Positions 1 through 5,432 of a DNA stretch of 6,168 bases are shown piece after piece (within the stretch, counting starts at the first letter, position 1; every line of letters starts with the position of its first letter). The notes beneath the pieces were generated by a model, which did not search any database, was not told the DNA's origin, and was given only the letters and a program-made list of their open reading frames with translations. The position numbers and the translations under genes are program-made. The stretch is from JAKBCQ01 sp021807585 (GTDB taxonomy: Bacteria > Planctomycetota > Planctomycetia > Isosphaerales > Isosphaeraceae), in contig DAHWFG010000355.1 of NCBI GenBank assembly GCA_027325115.1, positions 1 to 6,168 on the forward strand. The letters are read 5' to 3'.

Positions 1-59
1 TAATATGCCAATCCATAAATCTCATTTGTGGTTCTGGAATTCCGATCGAAGGTCGCGAC

Positions 60-88
60 TTCACGCGTCGGCCGCTCGACCTTATTAT
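60..88 (+). promoter_or_regulatory. Candidate sigma70-like promoter for the glycosyltransferase
   Basis: TTCACG (60-65, 4 of 6 matches to TTGACA) and TATTAT (83-88, 5 of 6 matches to TATAAT) are separated by exactly 17 bases. Transcription would start near 95, leaving a leader of about 85 bases before the ATG at 181. The position favours 181 over the in-frame GTG at 28, which lies upstream of this promoter. It rests on consensus matching by eye only. Confidence 0.33.
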
Positions 89-180
89 ACGACGAATTTC
101 GCGCCGCGTGCGACCCGACCGGAGGGAACGACTCGATCCCCCCGCCTCACCCCGCAACCGATCCTGAAGCGTCCAACCTC

Positions 181-1410
181 ATGAACCATTCCCCCGCATC
201 CGCCGTCCCGCTCGCCCCCTACCCGCCGATCCGCCTCGCGATCGCCGCCGATTACGCCGAGGAAGGATGGACTAGTATGGATCTTACCGCCGAGATGATG
301 TTCGCCTATCTCAAATGCGATCATCCCGACCCGATCGCCGCCGCGCCGATCCGGCCCCCTTACCGCGAGCGAATCGCGACGCTTCCCGGCCTCGGCGCCA
401 AAAACGCCGCCAAAAACGCCGACCGTGTCCTCAACCGCTTTTTCGATTACCCCCGCGCCGCCCGCCGCGCCGCCGCCCTTAAAACATTCGATCTTTATCA
501 TATTGTTGATCATAGTTATTCTCAATTGGTTCTTAGTTTGCCCGCCGATCGAACGATCGTCACGTGTCATGATCTTGATACGTTTAGGTGCGTGCTCGAG
601 CCCGAGATCGAACCTCGACCGCGTTGGTTTCGCGCGCTCGCGGGGCGCGCGCTCGCGGGTTTTCGTCGCGCCCGGGTCGTCGTTTGCAACAGCGAGGCCA
701 CGCGTTCGGCGATCCTCAAATACAACCTGATCGCCGCGGATCGGCTCCGCTTGATTCCCGTCGGCGTGCATCCCGAGTGCTCGCCCGAGCCCGACGCCGC
801 GGTCGACGCCCGCGTGAGCGAACTCCTCGGCCTCGATCGTCGCGATTCGGCCGATCGTCCGCTCGTTCTCCACGTCGGGACGACGATTCCTCGGAAGCGG
901 ATCGACGTCCTTTTGAGAGTGTTCGCGGGGATCGCCGCGGAACGTCCCGGCGCCGTGCTGGTGAAGGCGGGCGGAGCGCTGACCGCGGAGCAGACTCGCC
1001 TTGCAAAGGATTTGCATATCATGGATTCAATCTTATTTTTACCTTTTTTGGATCGATCGACGTTATCGGGGGTTTATCGTCGGGTCGATCTGGTGCTTCA
1101 GCCGAGCGAGGCCGAGGGTTTTGGTCTTCCGGTTGCGGAGGCGCTTGCATGCGGCGCGGCGGTATTGGCGAGCGATATCGCGGCGCTCGTCGAGGTCGGC
1201 GGCGCCGCGGCGGCTTATGCGCCCGTGGGCGATATTGATGCGTGGGTCGCGGGAGCGCTCAGGTTGCTTGGCGAGAAGAACGATCAGCATTTGTTGATGG
1301 AAAGAAGGCGTGAGCGGATCGCGCGCGGCGAGCGGTTTTCGTGGCGTCGTCATGTCGCGGATTGCGTTGGCGTTTATCAGGAGCTCGTCGCCGATCGTGG
1401 TCGTTCATGA
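181..1410 (+). CDS. GT4-family (GT-B fold) glycosyltransferase, 409 aa
   Basis: A retaining glycosyltransferase of the Glycos_transf_1 / GT4 type, expected in the cytoplasm or at the inner membrane face. It would move a sugar from a nucleotide-sugar donor to a glycan, lipid or protein acceptor; donor and acceptor cannot be told from the sequence. Numbering from ATG 181, the N-terminal acceptor half holds HDLD (H130, D131) and the CNSEA strand-loop (N170). The donor half begins with LHVGTTIPRKR (230-240, phosphate-binding Gly loop and basic residues). It ends with the diagnostic EX7E motif, E312-GFGLPVA-E320, followed by the usual ALACG..VLASDI..L.E. Length is normal for GT4. I chose 181 over GTG 28 because the added 51 residues look non-coding and a candidate promoter lies between. 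No clear Shine-Dalgarno precedes 181. Codons 101-120 and a stretch near 280 are unusually AT-ending. No sugar-pathway neighbour is visible. Confidence 0.93.
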   Translation: MNHSPASAVPLAPYPPIRLAIAADYAEEGWTSMDLTAEMMFAYLKCDHPDPIAAAPIRPPYRERIATLPGLGAKNAAKNADRVLNRFFDYPRAARRAAALKTFDLYHIVDHSYSQLVLSLPADRTIVTCHDLDTFRCVLEPEIEPRPRWFRALAGRALAGFRRARVVVCNSEATRSAILKYNLIAADRLRLIPVGVHPECSPEPDAAVDARVSELLGLDRRDSADRPLVLHVGTTIPRKRIDVLLRVFAGIAAERPGAVLVKAGGALTAEQTRLAKDLHIMDSILFLPFLDRSTLSGVYRRVDLVLQPSEAEGFGLPVAEALACGAAVLASDIAALVEVGGAAAAYAPVGDIDAWVAGALRLLGEKNDQHLLMERRRERIARGERFSWRRHVADCVGVYQELVADRGRS

Positions 1411-1447
1411 TGATCCCACTCGGTGACCGCACGCCGGTGGATCATCA
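1408..1447 (+). terminator. Stem-loop at the glycosyltransferase stop codon
   Basis: TGATGATCC (1408-1416, beginning with the stop TGA) pairs perfectly with GGATCATCA (1439-1447). The stem continues inward with one-base bulges to CGG/CCG, leaving about ten bases of loop. No T-run follows, so it is not a canonical intrinsic terminator. It could be an RNA 3'-end stabiliser or a factor-dependent termination site. Confidence 0.35.
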
Positions 1448-1483
1448 AGACGCGCAAACGTGTTTGCATGTATATTCCTCACT

Positions 1484-1568
1484 CTCCGCATGCGGGGAGG
1501 GCCGGGGAGGGGTTGTTATCGTCGGGAGAAAAATACGACCCCCCTCGATTCCCCCGCATGCGGGGGAA
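1484..1568. repeat. REP-like double palindrome (GCATGC modules)
   Basis: There are two palindromic modules. CCGCATGCGG (1486-1495) sits on the left. A perfect 20-bp palindrome (1549-1568) with the same GCATGC centre and C5/G5 arms sits on the right. Between them, G-rich sequence (1496-1512) faces C-rich sequence (1539-1546), so the whole unit can also fold as one long hairpin. Its translation (ACGEGRGG ... PPHAGE) is a pattern I remember from REP-like intergenic elements in many bacteria. CATGTAT (1467-1473) and ATACATG (1581-1587) lie outside as a further 7-bp inverted pair and may mark wider borders. It is not coding. Confidence 0.7.
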
Positions 1569-1594
1569 TAGTTAAGATGCATACATGTGTTTAT

Positions 1595-1614
1595 CCGGGT
1601 TTTCAACCACCCGG
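1595..1614. other. Small hairpin CCGGGT/ACCCGG
   Basis: CCGGGT (1595-1600) pairs with ACCCGG (1609-1614) across an 8-base loop. No T-run follows. It sits between the REP-like unit and the larger nested element. It may be part of a structured transcript or simply chance. Confidence 0.25.
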
Positions 1615-1694
1615 TCTCATGTGCTGTCGTAGCGTCGCGTTAACGTCCGATAACGGATATTATGTTCGATTTGAGAGGCTATCCGGAAAAGCTC

Positions 1695-1737
1695 CCGAAA
1701 CCCAATCGGCTCGATTTTACCGGTTTCGGCGCCGATT
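1695..1737. other. Crossed (pseudoknot-topology) complementary arms
   Basis: CCGAAACC (1695-1702) is complementary to GGTTTCGG (1722-1729). AATCGGC (1704-1710) is complementary to GCCGATT (1731-1737). The order is A-B-A'-B', so the stems cross. One base separates A from B and A' from B', with 11 bases between B and A'. The single-base crossing link over an 8-bp stem is sterically tight, so the two stems may form alternately rather than together. Confidence 0.35.
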
Positions 1738-1789
1738 CACAAATAGAACCAGCGTACGCTAAATATCTAGATGTCTGTTTGTTCTGAAT

Positions 1790-1902
1790 GGGAGGGCGAA
1801 CCTCCCGGTGAGCCTCTTCTCGTAAACTCGGGCGACAAGGCCGATTTATCGGTCAATAATCGCATACATAATAAAGCGGCTCACCAGGAGGTTCCCCCTC
1901 CC
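1790..1902. repeat. GEPPGEP-type inverted repeat
   Basis: Left arm 1790-1814 and right arm 1878-1902 are 25 bp each and complementary at 23 positions; both read around CGAACCTCC..GGTGAGCC. The left arm translates as WEGEPPGEP, a string I recall from many spurious planctomycete ORFs. A further 10-bp segment, GTTCGCCCTC at 1911-1920, is complementary to 1792-1801, so the left arm has two possible partners. The 61-codon frame at 1771-1956 that spans it is therefore not annotated as a gene. Confidence 0.65.
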
Positions 1903-1987
1903 GATTTCGGGTTCGCCCTCAAATCCCGTCGAATATGCGGCTTTCTTTCCGGATAGCCTCTGAGTCGATTTTTTTTGAATCTACGCA

Positions 1988-2155
1988 CTCGCTCGCGCTT
2001 CGTACTTGTATTACAGATCTGTTCACATATGTATTTTCCATACCAAATGAAACCGAAACGCGCAACACCAAAACGCGCAAGCGAGGATCTTATGATAATA
2101 GCATGAATAATTTTAATTGATCATTTGATCGGTCCCTCGCTTGCGCGTCGGGTTT
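1988..2155 (+). repeat. Three-armed inverted repeat with T-run, possible terminator/attenuator
   Basis: ACGCGCAAGCGAGG (2073-2086) and its perfect complement (2135-2148) form a 14-bp stem around an AT-rich 48-base loop. The second arm is followed by CGGGTTTTT (to 2157), which resembles a terminator tail. The segment 1988-2000 (CTCGCTCGCGCTT) can pair with 2073-2085 at 11 of 13 positions, so it competes with the downstream arm. AAACGCGCAA occurs twice as a direct repeat (2056-2065 and 2071-2080). The long loop is unusual for an intrinsic terminator. It may be another dispersed intergenic repeat family. Confidence 0.5.
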
Positions 2156-2159
2156 TTAT

Positions 2160-3014
2160 CATACAATATCCGTTCTCTCAAAGATGCGCGCACGGCGCGT
2201 CGAAATTACAGACGCAGAATCTAGCAACGGGGCGCAAATCGCCTCGACTCACAAACCCCTGATCGATCAGCCGTACGGCGCATCCTTCACTCAGTTACCG
2301 ATCCGATCGTCACAAAACCGATCGAATCGTCAAGCGACGCCGATCGAGCGTCCGCAACCCAATTCGCTCGCATTCCTCACAATCCGCGATCGCTCCCTCC
2401 CAATCGCGTGCCGACCGATCCAACACCCCCTTACAGATCGCCTCAATTCCCCGTTCATCCCATGTTTTTCCAATCAAGGCCCGATTGCTCGCGCAAACCC
2501 CCTCGTTTACTCCCGATCCACAATCGTCACAAACCCGATACAACTCGCAAACATCTCATATTATGATCGATCTACCTCGTAAACTCCCCCCAATATTCCC
2601 AATTTCTCATTGTTTCAGCCGTCAATCTTTATCCAGGCCTCGAATCTTATCTTTCATTCCATAAATCGTTATATTTGATTTTTATTGATCATTTCGACCC
2701 CGCGGTTTCCCCACGATATTTGTCCTAGCGTAAGCTGTACAAAAGAATTTTGAAAAAGAATTCAAGGGTCCCCGATCGCATGCATCTTCTCCATATTGAT
2801 GAATAATCGCTCGCGCAATCGTCGCAATCCGCACGTTTCGCCCGATTTCCGCGCCTCGGTGTTCGTCGAAATTCCTCCTCCGTCCTTTTATGCGGCGACC
2901 AATAATCGACGCCGAACGCAAACCGAAACGCAATCCAAAACAATCGAACAAAAACCTTCGTCCAAAACGTAAACGTAAACGCGAATTGAATTCGGCGATC
3001 GAATCAAGAATCAA
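2160..3014. other. Long stretch without a convincing gene
   Basis: About 850 bases with a C/A-rich + strand and AT-rich patches (2600-2700). There is a perfect 12-bp palindrome CTGATCGATCAG (2259-2270), a GAATT/AATTC pair around 2745-2762, and a doubled GAATCAA at 3001-3014. Open frames exist on both strands (for example + 2184-2582 and - 2682-3137), but their composition is irregular, their starts lack ribosome sites and I recognise no domain. The minus frame near 2690-2840 has a helix-like stretch (IATIARAIIHQYGEDA) that might be a gene relic. No tRNA, rRNA or riboswitch pattern was seen. Confidence 0.5.
2310..2543 (-). CDS. Possible small cysteine-rich protein, 77 aa (doubtful)
   Basis: The minus-strand frame has six cysteines: a CDDC pair near the N-terminus (residues 5-8), single Cys at about 17 and 38, and a CEEC pair at about 55-58. 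They are separated by an acidic, helix-like segment (TWDERGIEAI.. SARDWEGAI). CxxC pairs could bind zinc. This amino-acid make-up is more protein-like than that of other frames in the island. Against it, the only start is TTG (2543-2541) with no usable ribosome site, an in-frame stop lies five codons upstream, and the surroundings are repeat-rich. It could be a real small gene, a decayed remnant or a chance frame. I do not recognise a family. Confidence 0.2.
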   Translation of the reverse strand: MYRVCDDCGSGVNEGVCASNRALIGKTWDERGIEAICKGVLDRSARDWEGAIADCEECERIGLRTLDRRRLTIRSVL

Positions 3015-3019
3015 GAAGT

Positions 3020-3159
3020 ACCAAAGCGCCCAGGTACCGCGGCGCCTTGTCCCCTTGGAACCTCGGTTCCATAAAACCAAGGCGCCAAGGTATCGCCGCG
3101 TCCAAGCGCCAAAGCTCCGTCGACACCAAAGCACCAAAGAACCAAAGAACCAAAGAACC
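3020..3159. repeat. ACCAAAGA tandem repeat with adjacent inverted repeat
   Basis: An 8-bp unit ACCAAAG(C/A) is repeated four times in register at 3125-3156, plus ACC at 3157-3159. Degenerate copies are scattered upstream (3020-3026, 3076-3090, 3102-3114). GGCGCCTTG (3041-3049) is perfectly complementary to CAAGGCGCC (3078-3086), and GGAACC/GGTTCC (3057-3062 / 3065-3070) makes an inner hairpin. The translation KAPKNQRTKEP is typical, from memory, of spurious ORFs over such repeats. It ends only 46 bases before the first cassette gene, so it may lie in its leader. Confidence 0.65.
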
Positions 3160-3205
3160 TGGAAAACGTTCGGCCTTCACTTACGACACCAAGAAATCTC
3201 CCGCC

Positions 3206-3601
3206 ATGAAACGCATCCTCGAGAACACGATCCCCGGGCTCATGATCGCGCTCGCGTTGATCGCATACGACCACTACGGTCGTAGCAAGCCGATCCCCGC
3301 CGGCGCCCCCGATCCCGCGGTGATCAAGCTCGGCTCGGCTTATGTCAAGAGCCTTCAAGACGCCGCCGCGGCGACGCTGGAATCGACCGCGGGAGGCGCA
3401 TGGACTTCAACCAGCGAGGCGATCGCCGCCAATCGCAAACAATTTGATCTTCATCTCAAAGACGCGTGGAAACCCGTCGCCGCCGATATGACGCGACGCT
3501 TCGGCGCCCCCTCCGATCAACCCGCCACCCCCGCAACCGCCGCCGCGCTTCGCGCCTTTTGCCGCGATTTCGCCGAAGGCGTCCGCCAGGGAGGTCGTTA
3601 A
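3206..3601 (+). CDS. Small single-pass membrane protein, 131 aa, unknown function
   Basis: Not a recognised family. Residues 1-8 (MKRILENT) carry two positive charges. Residues 9-22 (IPGLMIALALIAYD) form one short hydrophobic segment that looks like an uncleaved anchor. A Pro-rich linker (29-37) follows, then a mainly helical, Ala-rich soluble domain (38-131) with paired charged residues and one Cys (C119). I chose ATG 3206 because the frame upstream runs into the ACCAAAGA repeat and reads as repeat translation. No Shine-Dalgarno precedes it. Its stop is 3 bases from the next start, and the last codons contain the ribosome site for the peptidase, so the two are almost surely co-transcribed and translationally coupled. 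It could anchor, inhibit or chaperone the peptidase, which lacks its own prosegment, or act as a spanin-like or pinholin-like protein. These roles are inference from position. Confidence 0.72.
   Translation: MKRILENTIPGLMIALALIAYDHYGRSKPIPAGAPDPAVIKLGSAYVKSLQDAAAATLESTAGGAWTSTSEAIAANRKQFDLHLKDAWKPVAADMTRRFGAPSDQPATPATAAALRAFCRDFAEGVRQGGR
3589..3594 (+). promoter_or_regulatory. Ribosome binding site of the C1 peptidase
   Basis: GGGAGG lies inside the last codons of the preceding gene, 10 bases before ATG 3605. It is one of the two clear Shine-Dalgarno-like sequences in the window and fixes the peptidase start. Confidence 0.6.
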
Positions 3602-3604
3602 ATC

Positions 3605-4522
3605 ATGTCTTACTCCTTTCATCCCGGTTGGTCGCCGACATTCGCCTCGACCGCCAAAACGGGGCCGTCCTATCTCCAATTAACCGTCGGCGCCGGCGAT
3701 CCCTTCGCCTCCGACGACCGTCCCCTTCCCCCGAGTTTCTCGCTCGCTCGCTTCCGTGAATGGCCTTTTGATCAAGGCGCGGTTGGAAGCTGCTTCGCCA
3801 ACGCCGCGACGCAATCGTTCCAAATCCACACCAAAGCGGATATCGCGACGGGCGCCTCGTGGGAATCGGTCGAGTTGTCAAGAAGAATCGTCTGGTATCA
3901 AGGAAGAAAACTCGACGGACTCCTCGGAAGCCGCTCCGACGGCGGCAGCGTCACCAACGCCCTCGCCGCCCTCGCCGAACCGCCACACGGCGTCGGCTGC
4001 TGCAAAGAAGCCGCCTGGCCGTATCGACCCGATCACCGTTGGCTCGAAGAAACCCCTCCCCCGACCGTCTTTGCCGAGGCCTCGCAAAACCGACTCACAA
4101 AAGTCGCCGACGTCTCGATCGGCGCCGATTGGCAAAAAGCGATCGTCAACGGACATCCCGTCGCAATCGGAATCTGGTGGCCCTACGGTTGGGACGCCCA
4201 GGGCGCCACCTTCATCGATTCGATCGGTCGCGGCGAATACGGTCACGCCCTCTGCGTCATCGGCTGGCTCGATCGCGCAGGCGTCCTCTACTGGCAAATC
4301 GAAAACTCGCATGGACCTATCTATAAACCGCTTCCCGCCGATCTCGCCGCCGCGGTCCCCGGATACGTTCCCGCAAGGCCCGACGCGACCTTCGATTTCT
4401 GGGTCAGGGACGATCTCCTCCGCAAAGTCGTCGGCTACGGACAATCCGAGGCCGTCGCCGCCGCCGGTATGTCCGGATTCCAAAATCGAAACCTCGTCGA
4501 TTGGTTCGGAATGATGGGTTAA
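3605..4522 (+). CDS. Papain-like C1 cysteine peptidase without prosegment, 305 aa
   Basis: A peptidase_C1 fold enzyme, expected to hydrolyse peptide bonds through a Cys-His-Asn triad. The oxyanion Gln and nucleophile are in DQGAVGSC (Q57, C63), matching papain's NQGxCGSC. The catalytic His is in GEYGHALCVIGW (H214) and the Asn in QIENSHG (N234, with His in place of the usual Trp of NSWG). Other family marks are LSRR..WYQGR (about 90-100), DGGS (112-115) and GCCKEAAWPY (131-140, like GxCxExxxPY). There is no signal peptide and no inhibitory I29-type prosegment; only about 50 residues precede the core. As made, it would be cytoplasmic and possibly active at once. The C-terminal 50 residues (260-305) extend past the usual core. 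The start has a good GGGAGG site. It is coupled to the small membrane protein upstream. A role as lysin-like hydrolase, processing protease or toxin is inferred from neighbours. Confidence 0.93.
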   Translation: MSYSFHPGWSPTFASTAKTGPSYLQLTVGAGDPFASDDRPLPPSFSLARFREWPFDQGAVGSCFANAATQSFQIHTKADIATGASWESVELSRRIVWYQGRKLDGLLGSRSDGGSVTNALAALAEPPHGVGCCKEAAWPYRPDHRWLEETPPPTVFAEASQNRLTKVADVSIGADWQKAIVNGHPVAIGIWWPYGWDAQGATFIDSIGRGEYGHALCVIGWLDRAGVLYWQIENSHGPIYKPLPADLAAAVPGYVPARPDATFDFWVRDDLLRKVVGYGQSEAVAAAGMSGFQNRNLVDWFGMMG

Positions 4523-4609
4523 TCGCATCTTTATGATCAATAATCGTAACCTCCGTCTCAAAACCGGATCAATGCAATTTCAATTTAGCCTTGATGAAAC
4601 ATTATTAAC

Positions 4610-5344
4610 ATGAATGCGATTTTAACAAGCCTCCTCATCACGACCGCCGCCTGGAGCGAGATGATGATCCCCGCCAAACCCGGCGATCCGCCCCACGCGA
4701 TCGCTCGCGAGGCGATCGCTTCGGCGTCGTCCGCCGCGACCGGCTCGAACCCTCCAGATCCCGATCCCGAATCGATCGTCGAAGTCGCAAAAACACGATC
4801 GTCCCCCGATCGACTTGAAGATATCGATGATTTCTCAAGCGATGCGATCGATCCGGGCGCGTCGTTCGCGCCCCGAAAAGAAGCGATCGATCGTCCCCGA
4901 ACCCGCGAAGAACAAACCGAGAAAACCGACCGATTCCGCGACGATCACGATCGCTCCGCCGATCGGCCGCGAACCCGCGATGAATCGATTGATCGCGATC
5001 CGTTCACACGAAACGAAACCGATCCCGGCGCGTCGTTTGCACGCGATACCGACCGCTCGGATCCTTTCCCCTTAAAAAACGACATGCTTAAGCATGTACG
5101 TGAATCGGCATCGACGGGTTATCGACCGCGGCCGAACCCGTCGAATCCCCCTTCTCCCCTCGCCGATTCCGCCCCCCCCGTCGATTGGATTTGCACCGAT
5201 CTTTCGGGCCAGGGCTGGCGCCATTCGGACCGCGCGTTCCTCGAACGCTGGGTCGCCGAACGGAACGCCGCGCTCTCCGCGCCTCGATCGACCACGGGAT
5301 TCTTCATCCAATACCAATCGTGCGCGGGGGGGCGATGCCGCTAA
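4610..5344 (+). CDS. Asp/Arg/Ser/Pro-rich repeat protein with compact C-terminus, 244 aa
   Basis: Not a recognised family. The N-terminus (residues 3-15, AILTSLLITTAAW) is mildly hydrophobic but has no positive charge, so a signal peptide is uncertain. Residues 20-190 are low-complexity and probably disordered, rich in D, R, S, T and P. Two motifs are repeated: DPGASFA at 81-87 and 138-144, and DRPRTR(E/D)E at 94-101 and 118-125. The DNA repeats too, suggesting internal duplication. From W193 the composition becomes globular (WICTDLSGQGWRH, then FLERWVAERNA, ending SCAGGRCR) with three Cys. The central part is full of GATCG words, which partly dictate the D-R-S composition. No Shine-Dalgarno is seen; the 87-base gap upstream is AT-rich and might hold a promoter. 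It could be a secreted or surface linker protein, or a substrate of the neighbouring peptidase. The function is unknown. Confidence 0.7.
   Translation: MNAILTSLLITTAAWSEMMIPAKPGDPPHAIAREAIASASSAATGSNPPDPDPESIVEVAKTRSSPDRLEDIDDFSSDAIDPGASFAPRKEAIDRPRTREEQTEKTDRFRDDHDRSADRPRTRDESIDRDPFTRNETDPGASFARDTDRSDPFPLKNDMLKHVRESASTGYRPRPNPSNPPSPLADSAPPVDWICTDLSGQGWRHSDRAFLERWVAERNAALSAPRSTTGFFIQYQSCAGGRCR
5082..5097. other. 16-bp perfect palindrome inside the repeat protein gene
   Basis: ACATGCTTAAGCATGT is its own reverse complement and sits in a local AT-rich spot (preceded by CTTAAAAAAC). It encodes DMLKHV. It may be an operator-like site, a hairpin or chance. Confidence 0.4.
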
Positions 5345-5351
5345 AACGCAG

Positions 5352-5385
5352 GGCGTTTCATAACGCCGGCACGAAGCCTATTTTT
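5352..5385 (+). terminator. Weak terminator-like hairpin after the repeat protein gene
   Basis: GGCGTT (5352-5357) and AACGCC (5362-5367) form a 6-bp stem with a TCAT loop, beginning 8 bases after the stop. A TTTTT tract appears only at 5381-5385, 13 bases beyond the stem, so efficiency is doubtful. A following candidate promoter supports a transcription boundary here. Confidence 0.35.
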
Positions 5386-5392
5386 GCTTGTA

Positions 5393-5401
5393 TGTGATAA
5401 T
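5393..5401 (+). promoter_or_regulatory. Candidate extended -10 promoter
   Basis: TGTGATAAT fits TGnTATAAT with one mismatch. No good -35 is seen at the right distance. A start near 5408 would leave a short leader with GGAG at 5423-5426 before ATG 5433. Confidence 0.3.
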
Positions 5402-5432
5402 ACTTGGTTCGTTACTTGATATGGAGCGTTGT

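Larger units (their letters stand above)
1674..1961. repeat. Nested inverted-repeat element with 16-bp termini (MITE-like)
   Basis: A perfect 16-bp inverted repeat, AGAGGCTATCCGGAAA at 1674-1689 and its complement at 1946-1961, encloses 256 bases. A second, 25-bp inverted repeat (1790-1814 / 1878-1902) is nested inside it. Such a match over this distance is very unlikely by chance. The two halves are unequal: 141 bases separate left terminus and inner arm end, against 84 on the right. The left half carries extra sequence, including the crossed stems at 1695-1737. No transposase is present. This looks like a non-autonomous palindromic element or a large RNA hairpin. Target-site duplications were not evident to me. 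Confidence 0.6.

Noticed and set aside
28..180. GTG start at 28 extending the glycosyltransferase by 51 residues
   Set aside because: The extension has no GT-like features and is Pro-rich and irregular, and a 17-bp spaced candidate promoter (60-88) lies inside it; ATG 181 begins a normal-length GT4 protein.
85..1017. 310-codon minus-strand frame opposite the glycosyltransferase
   Set aside because: It is the antisense shadow of a clear GT4 gene in GC-rich DNA; its composition is Arg/Gly-rich with no domain.
588..1238. 216-codon + strand frame inside the glycosyltransferase
   Set aside because: It is extremely Arg/Ser-rich, a typical out-of-frame reading of GC-rich coding sequence.
1571..1770. 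Possible riboswitch or tRNA in a stretch with several small hairpins
   Set aside because: No tRNA T-loop/anticodon arrangement and no riboswitch core sequence I know (cobalamin, SAM, c-di-GMP, TPP) could be matched.
1771..1956. 61-codon ORF with WEGEPPGEP
   Set aside because: It is a translation of a palindromic repeat arm; the DNA-level inverted repeat explains it.
2184..2582. 132-codon + strand frame
   Set aside because: There is no ribosome site and no domain; composition follows CGATC/CACAAACC words, and the opposite strand looks at least as protein-like.
2682..3137. 151-codon minus-strand frame
   Set aside because: Its first third is read from the ACCAAAGA and GGCGCC repeats; only a short helix-like part (IATIARAIIHQYGEDA) is protein-like, which is not enough to call a gene.
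3125..3159. CRISPR-like periodicity
   Set aside because: The unit is 8 bp and contiguous with no spacers; it is a simple tandem repeat.
3756..4561. 252-codon + frame and 227-codon minus frame over the peptidase
   Set aside because: Both overlap a peptidase with an intact catalytic triad; one is Ser/Pro/Arg-rich and the other Gly/Asp-rich, as expected for shadows.
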